Assembly: GCA_037013685.1 (NCBI GenBank)
Contig: CM072906.1
Span: forward strand, 2,460,501-2,524,500
From: Acridotheres tristis
Taxonomy: Eukaryota > Chordata > Aves > Passeriformes > Sturnidae
DNA: 64,000 nt
Direction: 5' to 3'
Shown here piece by piece: positions 34,292 to 45,400 of this stretch. Positions within the stretch are counted from its first letter, which is position 1; each line of letters begins with the position of its first letter. The notes under the pieces were generated by a model that was not told the DNA's origin, did not search any database, and saw only the letters and a list, made by a program, of their open reading frames with translations. Both the position numbers and the translations under genes were made by a program.

Positions 34292-37200
34292 AGGGTAATG
34301 ACATACACAAAGGATAAATAAGGTCAACAGCAAAGATGACTTTGTCCCTCAGTACACAACTGAACTATGCAGCTGAGGCTGGGCAAAGTGTGAAAGGAGA
34401 GAGAGGAGTCACAGCAATACAATTCTCTCCAGGATGGTATTCCTGCAATTCTAATTTCTGATTATATCAGCTTTGAGAATTAAGGTAAGAAAAGCCCGTG
34501 TACTGTTTGCATAATGGCTTGCAAAACCAGAGGATACAGATTTTGGTAAAACAGATGCAAGGACAGTGTCCCACATCATGAATCAGTCACCATGCCAAAC
34601 ACTGAACTATTCTCTTTCATCCTCATGGTCAGAATCTGACTCTTACCAGCATTAATAGCAGAAGCAGGCAAGAGCAGCTGTTCTGATTTCCAGCACGCTT
34701 AAAAGCAGGGGCAACAGGAAATCTCACAGCTGAACAAAACCCTTCACTGTTTGTTTTTATTTATGCTCTAATTTCAGCATCAAAACAGTGAACTGGCATT
34801 TAAACATTTAGTCTGATTGAGGGACTGGTGGTGTGACTTTCTTGCTCAATCCATGTTTGTTCTGGTGCCAGTAATGATTGCCTTTGTCACAGGCACATCA
34901 CAAGGCCAAGCTCACTGCAAGTCTTAGGAGAAGGAAAAGAACAAAACTAATGAATTCAAATCGTGTTTATAATTAATAAATTTTATAAACTCCTGGACAG
35001 TTTTCAGAAGCAGTAAATGTGCTAAATTTGCATTGTAGGACTAAGAGTACCACAGTTCCTGACAATTGCAGCAGTTAATCAGTACACTGAGGAAGAAATT
35101 ATTTTCAAATGGATAGGTAGCCAGATGGCAAGTGTTCTCTTCTTTCAAAGACACTTGCATATTTGAAGCAATTCTCTTCCTTAACACTCTCAGCCTCACC
35201 AGGGCTGGGACCATTATGAAGGGGAAGATGAAGAGGAAATCCTCATCCAGAGATCAAAGAGCTGACAACTGCCTTTTCTGCCCTTTGGAAATTATATTGA
35301 GAGTTGAGAATATCTCTTCTCACCTACTAGAGTGGTTGGCAACTGAGAGCTGACTATGTCACAAATGACTCCCAATCCACTCGTCTGTGCACTTTTCAAA
35401 AGAAATCAGTGTTCTCTACGTTCTGTAGGTCTCCTTTACTGAACAGCCACTTAGCAATATCCTTCCTCTGTTCAGCTTGTCCTTGAGTTGGAGTGGCTGC
35501 TTTATACCAGGGTAGAGATTGTGTTATAGACAAGTTTTTCAGAAAGTCTGAGTTCACAGAAGTACAGCTGTACTGAAGCTCAGGAGATTGCACTCATCTT
35601 CTGCTGCATCACTGGCTGCCCAATGACCTCAGCTCCACCATTCCAGGGGCAGTGATGGGAATTATCCCACAGCTACTCGTGTGTCAAACACAAAAAAGCT
35701 GGGGATGAGCAGCACTGGAGAACAGTGAAGCTTGATTACTAATAGCTTGCATGATTATTCCCAAACACATGCAGTCTCATAATATTGCCTTCATTTGGCA
35801 TAACACTGCCTGAAAACACCGAGAGGAAAACACTGTTTTGCTCTAGTGTTTTATTGATAACTAGAAGGGGAGATACAAACAGAGGATCTGCATTGCCCCA
35901 GCAGACAAACAAAACCCCAAGTCCCACAGGTAATTACCATCTCCTAATTGGGTTTGAAAACAGGAGATTTGAGTCTGAATGCGTGGAGTTTGCACCAAAA
36001 TGAACAATTACTTGTCTGAGGGATTCGGTGGTTTCAAAACACAACAGGAAGAGACTGAAACTGAGGCTGAATTGAGGCTTTAACTGTGAGTTTGCTGATA
36101 GCCTGCACTGAGCTCCACTATCAAGCTGCTATTTCACTAGTGGGAGTCAGAATCTACAGTCACCCCCACTGTCATTTTTATCTGCCACTCTAGGTTCATT
36201 ACATCAGTTTAACTAATGGCAATTAATATGAAAATGAAAATTGATAGCAAAATTAAGCACTTGGAAGACAGTCAGTGTTCCTGCATAACTCTGGCATGGC
36301 TAATTACTGTTGTAACAATGCCCCTGGCACAAGCTGTGCCCCAGACTCCTCTGCCCTGGCCCCTGTGCCTGTGGGATTATTCTCCCCCTTCTCCCGGGGT
36401 CACTCAGCACACTTCTGTCTGGCAGCCACATTTGAGAACTTTTTCAGATGCTGTGACAAAGTGGTCCCCTCGTTTGCTATTGATGCATGCAAAGATTTTA
36501 AAGCATGGCTTAAGAGTTCAGGGGTCAAAAACAGGCATGAGCTGGCACAACACCAACTCTGAGCTCCTCAAAAAGTCAGGGTTGATGCCAGCAGACAATC
36601 GAAGTCTTGTACCTGTCACAAGAGGAAAGGAAAACTGCTAAACCTGCCCATGACCTGGGGGTTTCATTTCAAAATATCTACTTTTCCAGCCTAAATGCTT
36701 AATTATTCAGAGTTTGAAGGCACATGCTGTATCCCAGAGTATTAAAAATCATTATAAACCAGAATTTAATATCTTCCAGCCTTCATTCAGCAACACTTCA
36801 AGTGTTATTTGCACCAGCATTACTGTGACAACAGCCTCTCACCATCAGCAATGTCCAAACTTTCCACCCATGACATGCAGCTTAAAACTCATCTAGTTTT
36901 AAATGAGCTGGCAGAATTAGAATTATCCTCTACATTTTCCATTACCAAGGCACCAGACACATTTTACAGACATCCTTTCAGCGAGGGACTATGTCACAGT
37001 TTACTGACACAATAATCAACATAAATCTGCAAAACACTTTTGCTGACATTGTTGATAGGGAACAAAACAGTGTTTTAAACACATTCAGCCCTCATTCCCC
37101 CAGTGCAGCTTATCTGGAGTTGCTTGGCAGAGAGGATGTTGTGATTTTATGCTGGTGTGTCCAATTTTCTATTGACACCTGCTGTGTATGAGTGGAGCTA

Positions 37201-38460
37201 TAACAGCGGTGTGCCCAGGAGCAATCCTTCCCGTGCACTGACTAGGCTGTAACTACCTCCATCATATACTTACAAATGGCTCCAAGCAGTGAAATAACAT
37301 CTGTATTGATCTAAAGAACATTTTATTGATTAAAGACTTCAGAAGAAACCATGTGAAATGCAGGCACATTATTTAACAATGTCTTTCCAGTGCCTGTGTT
37401 GGAAATACAGGAACATGAAGCTGTTAAATTTTTGATCAAATAGCTCCCACTGAGATTGCTGCAATGATGCAAAGTCAAATAGCTAAGCTGTGGGGTTCCC
37501 TACCCTCCATTCTAGTCTCTTCTATAGGGAGAAGGGGAAGATCTACAGGTTAAAAATTGTTTCTGGGTATTGACACTGAAAGGAGAAGACAGGCTGAAGG
37601 TCCATCTGCACACAGGTCTAGGGCAGGAGACTGGAGTGACTGAGTAACACTTTGGGTGGGACAGCTCGTACACATCTCCCCTTGCCTGCACTTTAACAGC
37701 TCTCAGCGTGTTTAATGCCAAATTAAAAAGTTACTGTGTCATGTAGAGGGGCCATCCATCCTCAAGGCTTTTTACTCAATCTTGCAGGTAGAGGAGGGGG
37801 ATTTGGAAGAGAGCCCTAGCAATGAATGGCATGTGAGGAGCAATTGGAAGTTTAAAGAAACCCCATGGGCAGGCAGAGACAAGAGTTTGCAGGTACAGCA
37901 CAGAGGAGAAACTTGGCTGCAGGCACAGGGCATCAGCACAAGGCTGATCCTCTCCTGGCAGCAGCTGACAAATTATTGCACCTTTTAGTTCACACCTTTA
38001 CCCTCCTGTTTTCTCCTGGAGACAAAGTCAGGAAATAGGAAATGTAAATAAAACACAACAGCCTCTTGGGAAATCCAAATCGAAATGCTTTCAGATTCAA
38101 TCTCCACACAGGTCTGGACTCCCCAAGACTGTGGGGCCTGTTCTTGTATGAGAAATCAATTGTTTTATCCTTGATGTTGTGGTGTAAGGGGAAGGATACC
38201 ACACAAAGGTGATGAAAATCTGGAACTGAATGAAAGCAATGCTTGGTATGATCCAGAATTCTGACATTGTTCAATGAGGTATTGACAAATATGTTACATA
38301 TAGATTTTGTGTATTTACAGTTATATTTACCATAAGCAAAGGAAAACTTAATGATTTTGATATCATGGGAAAGCTAATGTAGATTTTTTAATGTGTATCA
38401 GTTGGGAGAGAAACCCAGTCATCATATAGGAACGTGAGGAATGAAAACCTTGGTAAAACT
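34292..38460. other. unique non-coding sequence
   Basis: About 4.2 kb without a recognisable gene. The longest open frame is 141 codons (36216-36641 plus), with no domain. 34930-35075 and 35920-35960 are A+T-rich with homeodomain-type taattaat/taattac sequences. I identified no mobile element. Confidence 0.5.
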
Positions 38461-38614
38461 GGTAAAGGCAGCTCCATAAAAATGCTTCACTTTGTTTGGT
38501 TTTTTTTTTTAATTTGGTTTTTCCTATCTTCCCTTCTGTAGTTTTAAACTTTCCTCTATTGAAGAAATCAAGATGAATGATTGAGTGAATCCAAGCTAGA
38601 CAGTCAGCTGAAGA
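38461..38614 (+). repeat. duplicated segment, copy A
   Basis: This ~154 bp segment, from 'ggtaaaggcagctccataaa' to 'cagctgaag', recurs in the same orientation at 42259-42411. I count one substitution and small indels (in a poly-T run and at 'gacagtcagc' versus 'gacatcagc'). Similarity ends abruptly at both edges. It has no known repeat signature, and a 10-11 base poly-T lies inside. Confidence 0.95.
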
Positions 38615-40871
38615 ATTTTTTCTGATCTGGCACGTTCTATGCCAGCTGGAAATCAATACCACATCTCAAATGCCACCTTTAAAATCTCTCTTGCCAGGCT
38701 GAGATGGCAGAAACCAGACCTAGAGCACACAGGGAAAGGGAAAAGACCTGAACTGCAGCACCTGTACCTCAAAGGAATCTTTTTGGTCTTTGGTAAGTCT
38801 CCACATATTGTTCCATACCAGCACTGTGGATTTATTTCAGCCTGGGAGACTCTGCCCCAGCTTTGTTAGCAGGCCTAATTTGGTGATTAAAAATATTACA
38901 GAAGCATTATTATCAGGGGTGAAAAATAATTTGTTTTCCCAGGCTGTATATTGTCTTTTTAAATCTTTATCCCAAAGCAAAGAAAACCAGTTGGTTCATG
39001 TTTTTCTCTTTATATGTTCCCATCTATTTGCACACACACTTCCCAGTTTTGCTTTGTATAAGCAACCATATTAAACATTTTTTTTTAATTATCCTTTTTC
39101 ACAGTCTGAAAGTTATTTAATTTCATTTTTTTAATGCTTTCATATTAATATTTTCAAGAAGTAAAAACATTTCATAAAAATTTACCTCCCAGACAGTGCT
39201 AGAGGTCTCAGAGAGAAGGACTTGTCATCAAAATATCTTGGTGGCATGCAGCCCCTGAGGAATGGCTGGGTCTGAGAATGCAGGAGACCTGGAGAGATTC
39301 TCCTGGTGCAGCCTGGCAGGCACACAGAACACACCTGGGCATGGTCAGACAAATTCATGGTGCAGGGTAATGCAAATTATGTGTTCAGAGCATTTACAGA
39401 CCAAACTCATCCTCTCTTCCTCCTGGAAGGAGACTTTTTCAGTTAGTTACAGTTCATTAACTGCTACCATTGAGTGGTTCTTATTTTAATTCCTTTGATC
39501 TCATTCAGACAGGGATTTTTTCTTTGTCAGCATTCAGCCAGAGTGTAAGTTTTGGCTTAGTTAATGAAATATATAGCTAATTTACATTAATGGCTATTCC
39601 TGGACACCTAGAAACATTCAGGCAGTCCAATCACTCAATGATTCTTTTTCACTTGAAAGGTCAAAACCTCTGAACCCAACTCAGACCAGTAGTGCCATGA
39701 GTCAAGTGAAATAAATTGAAGACTTCTATTAAATAAAGAGAAATTAGCTGCATAAAACCTCACAGTTCTTGTTATGTTTAGTATCTCCTGCTGCTTCCCC
39801 ACCGTTGAAAGACAACTTTGAAAATGTCACATTAGAAAACCTAGAGCATGCTGTACTCTTAGTTCTCTTGACTCTGAAAGATTTGGGTTAACACAGGGAA
39901 ACAAGCACATGGAAAACCCTCGGGCAAACTTGTTATTCTCCCACTGTTCATCCCTGGAGGATCACAGTTACCCAGCAGAACAAAGCTGGAATAAGCAAAA
40001 CTGGCTAAGGAAAAACATGGGTCAGTGCAAAGGATGGAAACCCAAGCATTTCCATCCTGTGGCACAAACCTGACACTGCTCTGGTTCACTGTCCTGTCTC
40101 AGAGGCAGAAGGGCTCTGAAAGAACAACAACAATCTGTCCACTGGAAGTTTTTCCTAAAAAGATCTCAGATCTTGGCACCAGACACAATTCCAGCAGGAG
40201 GGATCATGCTGCAGGGTAGAGCCTTCTACCACATGCTGATACAGCCACAATAAAGAAAAATATCAGAGTACAAATCTCCTTTGAGTCCAAATTTTTAGGG
40301 GGAGAGTTTATTTTAAAAGCCAAAAATGCTTCCAGCTTAATTCTTGTTGGTTTATATATGAATTGGGGAAGTGAAATAATTGTGGGAAAAGTGGAGTCTA
40401 AGGCAGAGCAATTGTTTTTATTATTTTAACTGTAACCACCCCAAACTAGTTTCCAGCTAATTTCATTGCAACTAGGCATCTGGGATTTTATTGTCATAAT
40501 TTTTAGTAGTCAAATATGCTTTTTCTATCCCACTGAAGCTTCTCCTCTGCCTCTTGATTTCCCAGAACACTGTAAATATGAGACAATATAACATAGTACT
40601 CTGAAGATGCCATTACTTAAACAAACTGATGGGGTCATTTTCATTTATTTCATGACAACCTCCTCCACCCTTTGCTTTCCTTTGAGGTCATTGTTTGATT
40701 GCCTTGTTTTGAAGCCAGGCAATTTGTCCCACACTCTCTGCTGTTCACGGGCTAATTAGAATTTTAAAAGTAATTGAAACACCCTTTGCAGTATGCTGTT
40801 AATTCCCTCCAGATTGCTGGGAACATTAGCTTCAATGTTTGTTTTTTTTAACTGACTCTAAGACATTGAAC
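38615..40871. other. unique non-coding sequence
   Basis: About 2.3 kb without a gene. 39070-39190 is A+T-rich. 40725-40850 is an A+T-rich block with 'gctaattagaattttaaaag' and might be a conserved element. Confidence 0.5.
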
Positions 40872-41330
40872 TGTCATGGTTTAGGAATGGTATTCTCCAA
40901 TTTTGTGGTCCCACTAAAACCCTGCTGCCACTTGTTCCCTTTTCTTCTCCCATTCCTGCCCTGTGTCTGGACTGGAGAATTGGAGGCACAAGAGGCAAAG
41001 GTCAGGGGCTGAGATAAGAATAATTTACTGGAAACAGCTCGGAGATAAGAAAAGGGACAGTAACAGCAACAATAACAAAAGTGTACAAAAGGAAGAGTGA
41101 TTCACATGCAAAATGCTCCCTGCAGAGCCCAGGCTGACCCAGCCACAGCCACAGCACCAGAACTGCTCCGTGCAGGAGCCAGCATCACCCCACAACTGCA
41201 CCAGCTAACCCCGACCCCAAAGGAGCCCCTTCTCCCCAGATCAGTCACTTCCCCTGCCTCCAGCAATGCCCTGAGCTGGCACAGATTCACCTCTGGGTCC
41301 TGGCCATGCCCTCCCTGGCTACTGAAAACA
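40872..41330 (-). mobile_element. ERV LTR fragment, R-U5 part, minus orientation
   Basis: On the minus strand the element ends '...ctaaaccatgaca'. Its layout resembles the 3' half of the avian LTR type seen at 17.3 kb: a 'gcattttgcatgtgaatcac' stretch, a T-rich/GTTATTGTTGCTG tract, a taaatta/ttatctc polyadenylation-like region, and the terminal 'aaaccatgaca'. The plus-strand start 'tgtcatggttta' at 40872 is the inverted 3' terminus. The far (5') edge is not clear, and I found no target-site duplication. Family assignment is by recall. Confidence 0.55.
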
Positions 41331-42258
41331 CTGTCTGGCCAGAACCAGGCCACAAACACATCAGAGGTTGTACCAGATTTAGGATCGTTCTCCTTTAATT
41401 CAGTATAAAAGTAAGCATTGCTTCATTAGCACTGGCTCATGCCGGTGGAGATGTCCACACCCCAAGCAGAGCCGTGGTGTTGGATCCTGCAGCAGGACCT
41501 GGGCCGGGAGGTGACCCCGGCAGGGTCACTGGGGCATGCACAGAGCTCACCTGGCTGGGGACACCCCTGCTGTGTCCCTGCTGGACACCTCGGGCACATC
41601 TTGGTCTTTCTCCTCCCTGCTTCAGGCCCGAGCAGCACAAAGCTGGAGCTGCTTTGGTGCAAGAACCTTCCCTGGCATGAGGAAATGGCCTGAGCCCACA
41701 GACTGTGGGAAGAGAGGCTGTAAGGTCAGTGCAGAAGGAAATCTTTCCCAATGAATTACAGCTGTACTGATGGCTGAGGAATGGAGACAGCCTTGCCTGC
41801 CCAGTGACAATGGGGGTTATAAAGGAGTGGGGGAGCTGGCCAGGAGCTGGAGTTAGCAGGGTCTGCTGGCTGTGCTGTGAGGAGGAAGGGACATGTGGCC
41901 ATGCAATGGACAGATGAGGTAAGAAGATGCTGTGTGAGGGACAGACTGGGTTGGGTTCAGCCAGTCATGCAGAAGGAACTTGCAGAGAGGAGAGAAGGAG
42001 TCAGTGCTGTGTGAAGCAGCTAATGAGGAAAGGAGTCAGAGTTGCCTGAAAGGAGCCCAGTGAGAGAAGGCATGAAAAGCTTCTAATAAAGGACTGGTGA
42101 TGATGTCAGTCGTATCCATCTTGGTATAATTACTACAGCACATCAGTCCAGAAGAACCACATCACCCAGCACACAGAGCACAAACTACACCCTCTCTCCT
42201 GCTCCACACCTCAGCAGGGATCCCAGGAGGAGCAGTCCCCACCCTGTGCCATCTCTCA
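41331..42258. other. possible second LTR-like segment, otherwise unknown
   Basis: This G+C-richer stretch contains a TATA-like 'gttataaagg' (around 41816-41825) and, about 265 bp downstream, a polyadenylation-like aataaa (42084-42089), followed by 'ctggtgatgatgtcag'. The pairing and spacing are reminiscent of a U3-R-U5 unit in plus orientation, but I cannot define TG/CA ends or a duplication. It lies just before duplicated copy B. Overlapping small open frames at 41420-41760 have no domain. Confidence 0.3.
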
Positions 42259-42411
42259 GGTAAAGGCAGCTCCATAAAGATGCTTCACTTTGTTGTTTTT
42301 TTTTTTAATTTGGTTTTTCCTATCTTCCCTTCTGTAGTTTTAAACTTTCCTCTATTGAAGAAATCAAGATGAATGATTGAGTGAATCCAAGCTAGACATC
42401 AGCTGAAGGAT
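42259..42411 (+). repeat. duplicated segment, copy B
   Basis: This is the second copy of the 38461-38614 segment, 3.8 kb away in the same orientation. The few differences imply either a recent duplication or recent gene conversion. Flanks on both sides differ from those of copy A. Confidence 0.95.
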
Positions 42412-45400
42412 TTGAGCTCTGAGAGCTCCTCCAGGCTCCAGCGACTGAGCCTATGCCTCTGACAATGTGACAGACATGGTAAAAGAAACCCTGCAAGAAA
42501 TCAAACATGGAAATGCTCTTCCATCTTTCTATTGTTACCTTGAATTGAAAATTAGTAGATGGAAATTGTGTAAACAGAATTGGAAATAGTAAAGAAATAG
42601 CAGGAGCCAGCATCAAGAATTTGGGACAGAATTGAGTGGGCAAAAAATTAGCAGGAGTTTACAGGAAAGAATTAATACTAAAATACATTCAGAGTCTGCA
42701 GAGTAATTTGATTTATCTTTTTCTACATACCTCTCTGAAAAGAGGAACAATCTTATGAGAAAAAAAATCACTGCTCTACAGTCCTGCACTCCACATATGC
42801 CCTATTGTTTGTGCAAACAAAAAGTTAGTGTTGGATTATCAGTCAAGATTTGACACCACTTTCCACAATGAGTATTATCACAATTAAACAATTAAAGTGG
42901 AACTGCCCTGTGTGAGAAGTGCCTGCAGTACATGTCAGTCAGTGTTAACAAGCACTTCTGTCTGTATGTTTGCTTATTCATTTATGCTCTGATTAAGCCA
43001 GCTAATGAAAGCAGCTGTACCTGAGTTCATTCAGCCAAGGGTCCTCTCTTAAGAACCATTAGTTGACACCCAGATATAAATAAGAACTAGGCAAATTTCC
43101 CAAGTACTCTCACAGCCCTTGACTATTTTCAGCTCAAGGTATTTCCTGAATCTAATATGATTTACCTGTCTAGTAAGGCTCAGTACATGCCTCCTCCAAA
43201 TGCTGTGCAGGCTCTGCATCCCACAGGCTCCTTTTGCAAATGCAGTCTTTGGAAAGGAGTTTAACAGGCCTGACACTGTTTGTCTTGAACACAGTTGCTA
43301 CAATTTTTAATGACATAATTTTATTTTCTATTTATTACTTTCATTAAAACTTTTTTTTTTTTTTGCTTTATTATTTGCTCTTTTGGTAGTTACAGAGCAC
43401 TGAGCTGCTATCTTCAAGGAATTCAAGTGTGCTCTGAAGTGTGGCACACTTTTTGTACAGCTACACCAGTTCAGAAGTGAACAGTCTGCCTTCCTCACAC
43501 TGTTACATCAGTTACCAGGCACATCATCATAGCTTTACCAAGATCAAATATTTCTTTAGCTGTGTAACCCTACCTGTACTGGCAGCTGTTCTGATTGAAT
43601 CACATGTTCCTAACCAGTTCCTAATGAAATACTTAGCAAGGCACAAGGCAGAGCAGAGGCCAGGCAAAACCAAACTATCATTTCAGGGTCTAAAAACACC
43701 AGCTAGAGTCAACCAGCCCTGCCTCATCCAAGCTGACTTCTCCTCTCTTCATCTCAGTGCTTCTGTTTACCCCCAAAAGAGCTCGTGTCTGGTACTCAGA
43801 CTCTCACCTCAAAGCATTAATGAAGGGTTTTTAAACCACCAGGCACTGAAAGTTGAGAAACTGTTTCTCCCTCAGGATTCCATGGTTACCATATCTCCAA
43901 GTGCAATTCAAGTCACTGATGTCAGTTTGCTCCAGGTACCTTCCCAAGCTGTCACCAAGGTATCATCCCCTTTGGATTAGGAACTGTATGGCAAGGACAG
44001 CAGTGTAACCCCAATTCTTCACCCTGGTGCTCCCAGGCAGCACCCCAGGGGTGATCCAGAGGTTCACTGAGCAGGTCCTGGATTGTGGTGACCTGTCTTC
44101 CTCTGGGTGTGGCCAGTGGTGGCTCTTGCCTTTGACTTCAGAACACACCCCATGGGCTTTGGCAGGTCAGGTCAGGTGCTGAAGGCTCAAACTTGGCCTG
44201 GTGGGAGGCAATGAGATTTTGTCTATGGCTGAATCATATTCCAGCTAAGATGTATTTACTGATGGCTTTATAAACCTGACATTTTTCAAGAGAAGAACAA
44301 TGGATAGCACCTCAGGCCCAGGCCAGTGATGCCCAGAGTTTTATTCAATGTGCTCAGAGGCCTTCAGGCATCAGTGTACTTCTGCCAATCCAATGCTGAA
44401 GCTCCAGGCAGCCTGGCAGACTAAAGCCAAGGAAAAACAGCTTTAAAAGCATGAGAAGCACACAGCAGCTTGTAAAACGCACACTTTAAAATATCCTTGG
44501 CAGATAGCAGAATAATAAGTGAAGACACAGTAACTATATATAAAAAAGTCCTTAGAACAGCTGAAAAAACAGGTCTAATGTATTTTCCAGCTGCCAGTGC
44601 AGATAATCTGGCAGTACCAGAAATTCCCAAGGAAACAATTGGAGCCCACAGGACAGGCACTAAGGACCAGAGCTCACAGGAACCAGTCAGTGCAAATAAT
44701 GTGCAGGTACCAGGGCACCTCAGTTCAGTGGCTGCAACACGTCTGGGGCTCCATCAGATGGAAAGCAAGAGCTCTGACAGATCAGTCTTCAGGATCCAGA
44801 GCTGAACAATGATGCCCAACAGCTTAAAATCTCTGTTCCATATTCAGGGTTACGTTCTGCCCCCATCCCTCCCAGAACAGGATGTCCCTACACCCATGGG
44901 AGGGCACTATCCAAAGCCACCCCCTTTTGAAGGACAATCATCCACAATCAGGCCAGACATTCCTAAACTGAGATGGAATTTAAAGTTGTCCAGATTCAAG
45001 ATGAAAGGCTGATTACCAAGCTGCTGTTAGCTGAAAACGAGCCCTGTGCAAGTATCTCAGAGTCTAGAGGCTGAGACAGTCTTAATTCATTTTTAAGGAT
45101 CATGGCTTAAGGAATTCATCCAGACTGAAGGATGGTACATTACCAAAGAAGAAATACAGGGAAGTGAAAACCACCATGATTAATAAACACAGAAAATTTA
45201 CTTCCAAGCACTTTACTACACTCAGTCTAAAGAGTTTTCTGTTCAGTCTAGCTATGTTTATCTACAAACATATAAAATGACATTATATGTCCCCTCTGGT
45301 GGATAAAATGGCAAATAGTTAAGAGCATGCAAAAATAATCAGGGCAGCAAGCAGAAAAAAGCTTTTTTCTACTAGAACTTACACATGAACCTAGAAAGAA

